DNA of 37,192 bases, taken from Acidimicrobiales bacterium (GTDB taxonomy: Bacteria; Actinomycetota; Acidimicrobiia; Acidimicrobiales; UBA8190). A model generated the notes under the pieces. That model did not search any database, was not told the DNA's origin, and worked only from the letters and a program-made list of their open reading frames with translations. The DNA lies in assembly GCA_030040015.1 (NCBI GenBank), contig JASHUM010000143.1:1-37192 (forward strand), written 5' to 3'. The translations under genes were made by a program, and so were the position numbers. Shown in pieces: positions 31,630-37,192 of the stretch (the stretch's first letter is position 1; every line of letters starts with the position of its first letter).

Positions 31630-33264
31630 GCCGGTGTTGTCAGGAGCAGGCACGGGCACGGGCAGGATGCTCGAGCAGTTGAGCCCGCCGGGCAGCGCCG
31701 GCCCGGGCTCGGCCAGCACGGGCGGCGTGAGGAGGGCCGGCGTGTCCTGGAGGAAGTCCATGACGGTGTTGGCGTTGGCGTCGCGGTACGTGCACGCCGG
31801 CAGGTTCCACTTGTGCTCGATGGTGGCGAGTACCGACGTGTGGTCGTAGACCATGTTGGAGACGCCACCCGGCTTCGAGTACGGCGAGACCACGACCGTC
31901 GCCACCCGGGGGCCGTAGACGTCGTAGCCGCCGGAGAAGTCGCCGGTCCCGAGGTCGGGCATGATCCCGTCGGGCGGGATGGCCGGAGGCGGTGGCACGT
32001 GGTCGGCGAACCCGCCGTGCTCGTCGAAGGTCCAGACGAGCAGAGTCCTCGGCCACGCCGGTGACCGCATCACGGCGTTCACCACCAGGGCCACGAAATC
32101 CTCGCCGTAGGCGACGTCAGCGGGCGGCTCCTCGTCGCCGTTGACGGTCTGCATGAAGTTGTTCAGGTCCTGCACCTGGGCCAGGCTCCCGATGCCCGGG
32201 ATGGAGGCGATCCCGCTTCCCACCTCGGTCACGGCGCCGAACTCGGGGTCGACGAAGCTCACCGCCGGCAGGGTCCCTGCCGCGCAGTTGGCGAAGAAGG
32301 CCGCCACGGGCTGGATGTTCTCCGGGTACTTCTCGATGATGGTGGGGATGATCCCGGTGGCGGGCAGGTCGGTGAAGAAGTTCGCCCACGAGATGCCGTA
32401 CTGGGTGAGCCGGTCGAAGATGGTGCCGTTGGCGGGCGGGGCGGCGATGGCGTCGGCGCCGTTGGACGGGTCGATGATGGTGTCGAGGTCGGTGGCGATG
32501 TCCCCGAAGGCGGTGCCCGACATGAGAAAGCGCCGGTTGGGATAGGTCTGGCACGGCGCCGAGCAGAACCAGTAGTTGGCGATGGTGAAGGCCTGGGCCA
32601 TGGAGTGGGTGAAGGGGATCTCGGCGGAAGTCCAGTACCCCATGGGGTCGTCGTCGCCGTTGGCGATGACGAAGCCCCGCATGTTCCTGGGAAGCAGCGG
32701 GACCTGGGACAGCGGTTGCGACCAGTCGAAGCCGGCCGGGTTGTAGGAGCTCGTCGTGTACTCGGAGGAGGGCTCGCTCCCTAGCGCCCAGTACATCGAC
32801 CCGTGGGTGCAGTCCCAGCTCTGGTCCACCCCGCCCGGGTCGCAGGTGTTGTCCAGCTGGTAGGGCGGGATCAGGTTGCCGTCGGGGTCGGAGTTGACGT
32901 ACACGCCGTCCACGTAGTTGGGCCAGCCGCCCGGAGGGGCGCCGGTGGAGTTGAACGGGCCCACGACGTCGGATCGGGTCTTGGACAGGTCGCCCAGGAA
33001 GTTGTCGAAGGAGTGGTTCTCCATCATGAGGACCACGACGTGGTCGAAGGGCATGGTGGGGTTGACCGTTCCCGGTGGCAGCGTGGGGTACGGGAGCGAG
33101 TTCGGCGTCCGCAGCGAGGCGCTGCTCGACAGGAACGGAAGCGACGAGCCCGTCGTCCGCAGCAGTCGCGCCGCGCCCACGACACCGGCGGCCGCCATGC
33201 CGGACCGGAGAAGGGCGCGCCGGGACAGGCGCATGGCCAGTGGTCTCGCCCAAGCTTCCGTCAC
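31627..33264 (-). CDS. Tat-exported phosphoesterase (phospholipase C/acid phosphatase family)
   Basis: The protein has 545 residues from the GTG at 33264, which lies behind GGAGG. The ATG at 33234 (535 residues) is the alternative. A twin-arginine signal MRLSRRALLRSG (R15, R16) is followed by a hydrophobic stretch. VVVLMMENHSFDNFLGDL (77-94) is the signature of the PF04185 phosphoesterases. VSFVDPEFG, VWTFDEHGGFADHVPPPP and VYDHTSVLATIEHKWNLP hold the other metal/catalytic residues. Members are phospholipase C or broad acid phosphatases exported folded with their metal. An AcpA-like acid phosphatase cannot be ruled out. It is 44 bases before the subtilase start on the same strand. Confidence 0.88.
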   Translation of the reverse strand: MTEAWARPLAMRLSRRALLRSGMAAAGVVGAARLLRTTGSSLPFLSSSASLRTPNSLPYPTLPPGTVNPTMPFDHVVVLMMENHSFDNFLGDLSKTRSDVVGPFNSTGAPPGGWPNYVDGVYVNSDPDGNLIPPYQLDNTCDPGGVDQSWDCTHGSMYWALGSEPSSEYTTSSYNPAGFDWSQPLSQVPLLPRNMRGFVIANGDDDPMGYWTSAEIPFTHSMAQAFTIANYWFCSAPCQTYPNRRFLMSGTAFGDIATDLDTIIDPSNGADAIAAPPANGTIFDRLTQYGISWANFFTDLPATGIIPTIIEKYPENIQPVAAFFANCAAGTLPAVSFVDPEFGAVTEVGSGIASIPGIGSLAQVQDLNNFMQTVNGDEEPPADVAYGEDFVALVVNAVMRSPAWPRTLLVWTFDEHGGFADHVPPPPAIPPDGIMPDLGTGDFSGGYDVYGPRVATVVVSPYSKPGGVSNMVYDHTSVLATIEHKWNLPACTYRDANANTVMDFLQDTPALLTPPVLAEPGPALPGGLNCSSILPVPVPAPDNTG

Positions 33265-33356
33265 GTCCGCCTCCGTGTGACTGAGCCGACCCCCCGATGG
33301 TACCCGTCGCCGGACACCCGGCTGTTTCGGTCCGCCCGTTCGCGTTCCGGTAACCC

Positions 33357-34826
33357 TCAGACCACCGCTTGTGCCGGCTCGGTCTCGACGGGGAGCGGCG
33401 CGGCGGCGTCGCGCTTGCGTCGTCTCACGATGGTGCTGGCGGCGTCCTCGTCCTTGACGGTGGCGGACACGATGGCACCGAGCAGGGCGAACCCGGCTGC
33501 CGCCAGGAAAGCGGCGTGGAAGCCGGACAGATGCGTCGTGGGGTGGCCGACCGTGGCGGCGGCGGCGCCCACCCCGGAGAGCACCGTGGTCAGGACGGCC
33601 ACGCCGATGGCCCCGCCGAGCTGACGCTGGGCGTTGAAGAAGGTCGAGGCCCGGCCCATGTCGGCCTGGGTGATGGTGGCGAAGGCGGCGGCCTGCGTGG
33701 GGACGAACACGTGCGCCATCGAGATCCCCATCTCGAAGAGCAGCGCCCGGGCGATCCACAAGCTGGTGTGGTCCCCCACGAGCGTCATGCAGCCCATGCC
33801 GGCGGCGATGCCGATGAGCCCGCCGATCATGAGGCGGCGGGGGCCGAAGCTCGGGTAGAGGATCCTGGTGACGATCTGGGCACCGATCATGACCCCGACG
33901 GCCTCGGGAAAGGTGCTGAGCCCCGAGTTCAAGGCGGTGAGACCGAGGCCGTACTGGTAGAAGAGCGCCACCATGTAGAGCACCCCCAGGAAGGCCGCCG
34001 CCCCCATGAACATCACCCCGTTGGCCGAGGTGAAGAGCCGGTCGCGGAACAGGCGCAGGGCGATGAGGGGCTGGGCCCGGCGCAGCTCGACTCGCACCAG
34101 CCAGGCCAGCAACACGGCGCCGGCGACGCTGGTCGTGATGACGTCAGCCGTGTGCCAGCCCTTCACCGGCCCCTCGGACAAGCCGTACATGAGGAGCCCG
34201 AATCCGGCACCGGAGAGGATCAGGCCGGACAGGTCGAAGGGCCCGGGATCCTCCTTCTCCTGCTCGTGCAGGAACAGCAGGCCGAAGCCGAGGGCGACGA
34301 TCCCGATGGGCACGTTGACGTAGAAGACCCACCGCCAGGTCAGGTCGGTCACGAACAACCCACCGAGCACCGGGCCCAGTGCCGGGGCGAAGGCGGTGGG
34401 CACGAGCAGCACGGCCGACGCCCGGATCCGCTCGGCCGGGGGAAAGGCGCGCCACAGCATGGTCATGCCCACCGGGGTCATGAGCCCTCCGCCCACGCCT
34501 TGCACCACTCGGAAGAGCGTGAGCTCGCCCAGGCTCGAGGCCTGCCCGCACAGCGCCGAGGCACAGGTGAAGATGACGATCGAGGTGAGGAGCACGCGTT
34601 TTGGCCCGAAGCGGTCCCCGAGCCATCCCGAGGCGGGGATGGACACGGCCAGGCTGACGAGGAACCCGATGACCACGGTGTCGACGCCGGTGGAGCGCAC
34701 GTGGAAGTCCCGGCCCAAGGTGGGCAGGGCGACGTTGACGATGGTGGTGTCCATGATCGTCATGAACAGGGCGCCCACGTAGACGACGCCGATCGCCACC
34801 TTCTGGCTGATCTCCCGGCCGGGCAT
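33357..34826 (-). CDS. MFS drug exporter, DHA2 family (14 TM)
   Basis: The protein has 489 residues. Motif D1 is MDTTIVNVALPTLG. Motif A is GWLGDRFGPKRVLL. RVVQGVGGGLMTPVG is motif B, and APALGPVLGGLF is motif C of antiporters. Further helices make about fourteen, as in EmrB/QacA proteins, which expel lipophilic drugs using the proton gradient. GPVLGGLFVTDLTWRWVFYVN is a family hallmark. The ATG at 34826 lies nine bases after TAGCCT (34836-34841), so the mRNA may be leaderless. The LLM gene lies 77 bases upstream on the same strand. No TetR or MarR regulator gene is adjacent. Confidence 0.92.
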   Translation of the reverse strand: MPGREISQKVAIGVVYVGALFMTIMDTTIVNVALPTLGRDFHVRSTGVDTVVIGFLVSLAVSIPASGWLGDRFGPKRVLLTSIVIFTCASALCGQASSLGELTLFRVVQGVGGGLMTPVGMTMLWRAFPPAERIRASAVLLVPTAFAPALGPVLGGLFVTDLTWRWVFYVNVPIGIVALGFGLLFLHEQEKEDPGPFDLSGLILSGAGFGLLMYGLSEGPVKGWHTADVITTSVAGAVLLAWLVRVELRRAQPLIALRLFRDRLFTSANGVMFMGAAAFLGVLYMVALFYQYGLGLTALNSGLSTFPEAVGVMIGAQIVTRILYPSFGPRRLMIGGLIGIAAGMGCMTLVGDHTSLWIARALLFEMGISMAHVFVPTQAAAFATITQADMGRASTFFNAQRQLGGAIGVAVLTTVLSGVGAAAATVGHPTTHLSGFHAAFLAAAGFALLGAIVSATVKDEDAASTIVRRRKRDAAAPLPVETEPAQAVV

Positions 34827-34835
34827 GCTCGGGCC

Positions 34836-34841
34836 AGGCTA
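34836..34841 (-). promoter_or_regulatory. Candidate -10 hexamer (TAGCCT) of the DHA2 exporter
   Basis: On the minus strand TAGCCT ends nine bases before the ATG at 34826, which would put the transcript start at or next to the start codon. Confidence 0.42.
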
Positions 34842-34871
34842 CCGGCCGTCCTCCGGGGCGGAACCAGCCGC

Positions 34872-34887
34872 CCGCAAGCTCGTGCGG
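34872..34887 (-). terminator. Candidate small hairpin after the LLM gene
   Basis: CCGCA (34872-34876) and TGCGG (34883-34887) pair over a six-base loop 16 bases after the LLM stop. The stem is short and no T-run follows, so this is weak. Confidence 0.25.
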
Positions 34888-34903
34888 CGGCGACCCGGGG
34901 GGT

Positions 34904-35776
34904 TCAGACGTTCCTCGCCGCCTCCATGAGCGGCGCCACGGCGTCGAAGCCGGCCGGCACCTGCTCCACGTCGAAGGCCAGGAACAAGGCGGCGATGCAG
35001 TCGGCGCCGGCCTTGGCGTAGGCCGAGACGTCTTCGGGGGTGAGAGCGTTCATGTACGGACAGATGGTGATCTCGATGTCCTGGCGGCGGCGTCCCTCCC
35101 GGGCCAGACGAGCGTCGAGGCGTTCCACCAAGGCGGCCAGCTCGTCGGGCCGGCAATTGAAAGGAACCCAGCCGTCGGCCAGGCTGGCGACCCGCCGCAG
35201 CGCAGCGTCGCTCTCACCCCCGACGTGGACGGGAACGGGGCGCTGCACCGGCTTGGGGTACAGCCGGCAGGGCGGGAGCGAGACCAGCTCGCCCTCGTAG
35301 CTCGAGACGTCGTCCTCCCACAACGAGCGCATGAGGCCGAGATACTCGTCGGTCCGCTTGCCCCGCGCCGTCCACGGGACCCCGAGGGCCCGGAACTCCT
35401 CCTCGAGCCACCCGACCCCCACGCCGAGATCGACGCGCCCGCCCGACAGCCAATCGAGGGTGGCGACCTCCTTGGCCGTGTAGAGCGGGTTGCGCTGGGG
35501 GACGAGGCACATGGCCGTGCCCAGTCGCACGGTCGAGGTGTGGGCGGCGAGGAACGACAAGGTGACGAACGGCTCGAGCAGCCCGATCTCGTCCCCGACC
35601 GGGATCTTGCCGTCGGCGGCGTAGGGATAGTGCGACGCGTACTCGTCGAACAGCACGACGTGCTCCCCCACCCACATCCGGTTCACCTGGTGGTCCTCGG
35701 CGCCCTTGCACACGGCGGCGAGGAACTCCGGCGTGGCGAAGGGATTGGCGGCGGGCACCCACAGGTCGAAGCGCAT
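34904..35776 (-). CDS. LLM-class F420-dependent-type oxidoreductase
   Basis: The protein has 290 residues of the luciferase-like (beta/alpha)8 fold. MRFDLWVPAANPFATPEFLAA opens the barrel. RMWVGEHVVLFDEYASHYPY, TVRLGTAMCLVPQRNPLYTAKE and LDWLSGGRVDLGVGVGWLEEEF are the conserved strands and cofactor region of the TIGR03619-type F420 branch. PVHVGGESDAALRRVASLADGW follows. It should use F420 or FMN to oxidise or reduce a small substrate that is not identifiable. The ATG at 35776 lies six bases after TAATCT, suggesting a leaderless transcript. It is divergent from the MMPL gene. The DHA2 exporter lies downstream. Confidence 0.9.
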   Translation of the reverse strand: MRFDLWVPAANPFATPEFLAAVCKGAEDHQVNRMWVGEHVVLFDEYASHYPYAADGKIPVGDEIGLLEPFVTLSFLAAHTSTVRLGTAMCLVPQRNPLYTAKEVATLDWLSGGRVDLGVGVGWLEEEFRALGVPWTARGKRTDEYLGLMRSLWEDDVSSYEGELVSLPPCRLYPKPVQRPVPVHVGGESDAALRRVASLADGWVPFNCRPDELAALVERLDARLAREGRRRQDIEITICPYMNALTPEDVSAYAKAGADCIAALFLAFDVEQVPAGFDAVAPLMEAARNV

Positions 35777-35782
35777 GCCCGG

Positions 35783-35788
35783 AGATTA
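35783..35788 (-). promoter_or_regulatory. Candidate -10 hexamer (TAATCT) of the LLM gene
   Basis: On the minus strand TAATCT ends six bases before the ATG at 35776, an ideal distance for a leaderless mRNA. Confidence 0.45.
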
Positions 35789-35805
35789 GGCAGGACGAGT
35801 ACGAG

Positions 35806-35811
35806 TACGCT
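35806..35811 (+). promoter_or_regulatory. Candidate -10 hexamer (TACGCT) for the MMPL gene
   Basis: TACGCT fits TANNNT and would start transcription near 35818, giving a leader of about 100 bases. No -35 box is clear. Confidence 0.3.
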
Positions 35812-35921
35812 CTGGTGGACGAGAGGCCGGATCGACGCCTCTTCACACAAGGCTCACCCGCGCCGGTGGCTGGGCGATCTCCCCGTCCGTGCCGGTGCCC
35901 TCCCGAAAGGCTCCCGTTCCC

Positions 35922-37192
35922 TTGCGTGTCCTCGCCCGGACCTGCTTCCGCCACCGCCGGCTGGTCCTGATCCTGTGGCTGGTCGCCCTGGTCTCGATGA
36001 CCATGTTGTCCAAGGCGATCGGGACCAACTACTCGAACTCCTTCTCGCTGCCCAACACGCAGTCGACCCGGGCACTGGAGCTGCTCGAGAGCGTGTCCCC
36101 CAAGAACTCCGGGGACACCGAGCGCATCGTCTTCGAGACCTCGGGTGGGCAGACGGTCGCCGACCCGGCCGTGCGGGCCCGGATCACGTCGATGCTCGAC
36201 CAGGTGTCCACGTTGGCGAACGTGACGTCGGTGCAGTCCCCCTACGCGGCACCGGGGGAGATCAGCCGCAACGGGACGATCGCCTTCGCCAACGTGCAGT
36301 ACGACATCCAGCCCCAGAACGCCACCACCGATCAGGCCGTGAAGTTGGTGCACACGGCGAGAGCCGCCGACGCACCGGGGCTCAAGGTGGCGGTGTCGGG
36401 CCAGATCGCCGAGGCGGCCAACCCCCGCTCGATCGGGGGGACGGGACCCGGAGTGCTGTTGGCCCTGGTGGTGCTCCTCATCGTCTTCGGCTCGGTCTTC
36501 GCCGGCATTCTCCCCATCCTGTCCGCTCTGGTGTCGCTGGGCACGGCCGTGGGGGTGATCGGGATCTTGAGCAATGTCATGAAGATGCCCGAGTTCTCGA
36601 GCCAGTTGGTCCTCTTGATCGGGCTCGGAGTGGGCATCGACTACGCGCTCTTCATCGTGACCCGGCACCGTCAGGGACTCCTCGCCGGGTGGGACGTCGA
36701 GAGCTCGGTGGCCAACGCCGTGAACACCTCGGGGCGCGCCGTGCTCTTCGCCGGGATCATCGTGTGCATCGCCCTGCTCGGGATGTTCGCCCTGGGGGTG
36801 TCGTTCCTCTACGGCCTGGCCGTCTCGGCCGCCATCGGGGTGTTCCTCACGATGATCTCGGCGCTCACCCTGTTACCCGCCATGCTCGGCTTCATCGGCC
36901 CCAAGGTCATGAGCAGGAAGCAGAAACACAGCCTGGCCACCCAGGGCCCGAGGTTGGTGGGTACGGGGACCAAGGGCTTCTGGCCTCGTTGGGCCGACTT
37001 CCAGTCCCGCACACCGATCGGTGCCGTCGGGGCGCTGGCCATCGTCGTGATCGTGGCCCTCCCCTTCTTCTCCATGCGTCTCGGCCAGTCCGACCAGGGG
37101 AACGATCCGCTCTCGACCACGACCCGCCAGGCCTACGACATGCTCGCCACCGGCTTCGGGCCGGGTTTCAACGGCCCGTTCGAGGTGGTGGC
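35922..37192 (+). CDS. MMPL/RND-family transporter, 3' end outside window
   Basis: 423 codons are present and the frame is open to the edge. TTG at 35922 is chosen: it starts LRVLARTCFRHRRLVLILWL, the usual MMPL opening, with GAAAGG at 35905-35910. GTG at 35889 or 35895 is also in frame. TM1 is followed by a large extracytoplasmic domain (about 35-165). TM2-TM6 follow, including LIGLGVGIDYALFIVTRHR, the conserved Asp/Tyr proton-relay motif of MMPL proteins, and then the second extracytoplasmic domain begins. Relatives export lipids or lipid-linked molecules using proton force. The cargo is unknown. It is divergent from the LLM gene. Confidence 0.88.
   Translation, partial: MRVLARTCFRHRRLVLILWLVALVSMTMLSKAIGTNYSNSFSLPNTQSTRALELLESVSPKNSGDTERIVFETSGGQTVADPAVRARITSMLDQVSTLANVTSVQSPYAAPGEISRNGTIAFANVQYDIQPQNATTDQAVKLVHTARAADAPGLKVAVSGQIAEAANPRSIGGTGPGVLLALVVLLIVFGSVFAGILPILSALVSLGTAVGVIGILSNVMKMPEFSSQLVLLIGLGVGIDYALFIVTRHRQGLLAGWDVESSVANAVNTSGRAVLFAGIIVCIALLGMFALGVSFLYGLAVSAAIGVFLTMISALTLLPAMLGFIGPKVMSRKQKHSLATQGPRLVGTGTKGFWPRWADFQSRTPIGAVGALAIVVIVALPFFSMRLGQSDQGNDPLSTTTRQAYDMLATGFGPGFNGPFEVV

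Noticed and set aside
1-37192. CRISPR arrays, tRNA or rRNA genes, insertion sequences, phage or integrase genes
   Set aside because: No repeated spacer pattern, cloverleaf, transposase or integrase motif was seen.

Overview
The window is about 37 kb of GC-rich, gene-dense bacterial DNA. Actinobacterial features include a MarP-type CvpA plus trypsin-like protease, an F420-type luciferase-like oxidoreductase, an MMPL transporter, a divergent mono-cluster ferredoxin, and many GTG/TTG starts with NTGA start/stop overlaps. Acidimicrobiia is my best guess. No rRNA, tRNA or universal marker is present, so this is inference. I see no mobile element, integrase, phage gene or CRISPR array, and the region reads as ordinary chromosome.

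Layout. Bases 1-8886 form a dense minus-strand run. In transcription order it holds a MarP-like membrane serine protease, a GH15 glucoamylase/trehalase, a glucose-dehydrogenase-like enzyme, an MBL hydrolase, a cupredoxin-fold lipoprotein without copper ligands, an alpha/beta hydrolase, a methyltransferase, an MFS transporter and a secreted Ig-like protein cut by the window edge. Bases 8960-14304 are plus strand: an RDD membrane protein, then a tight operon of GlcD-type FAD oxidase, ThDP enzyme, small ferredoxin, PAS protein, MBL phosphodiesterase-like enzyme and an unknown protein. It converges on a group 2 sigma factor (minus). Bases 15488-16797 carry a small acidic protein and a secreted lysozyme-like plus coiled-coil protein. 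A secreted nucleoside-phosphorylase-like protein (minus) follows across a 401-base convergent gap that contains a strong hairpin.

Bases 18370-20929 hold a nitroreductase and a second GH15 enzyme, converging on an SDR. Bases 21864-25471 hold FtsH and an acyl-CoA synthetase with a 4-base overlap. Bases 25780-33264 are an exoenzyme block: a secreted GH5 glycosidase (plus), a 1462-residue secreted subtilase with a beta-propeller-like C-terminal part (minus), and a Tat-exported phosphoesterase (minus). The window ends with a DHA2 drug exporter, an LLM flavin oxidoreductase (both minus) and the first part of an MMPL transporter (plus).

How the genes may work together. GH15 followed immediately by a glucose dehydrogenase suggests that glucose released from trehalose or an alpha-glucan is oxidised directly. 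The FAD oxidase/ThDP/ferredoxin/PAS/MBL operon looks like a 2-hydroxyacid/2-oxoacid redox module with a built-in sensor and hydrolase. The secreted GH5, protease, phosphoesterase and phosphorylase-like proteins fit a saprophytic lifestyle. Several transcription units start just downstream of a TAgnnT hexamer. In three cases (sigma factor, DHA2 exporter, LLM enzyme) the start codon lies only 6-9 bases after it, which suggests leaderless mRNAs.
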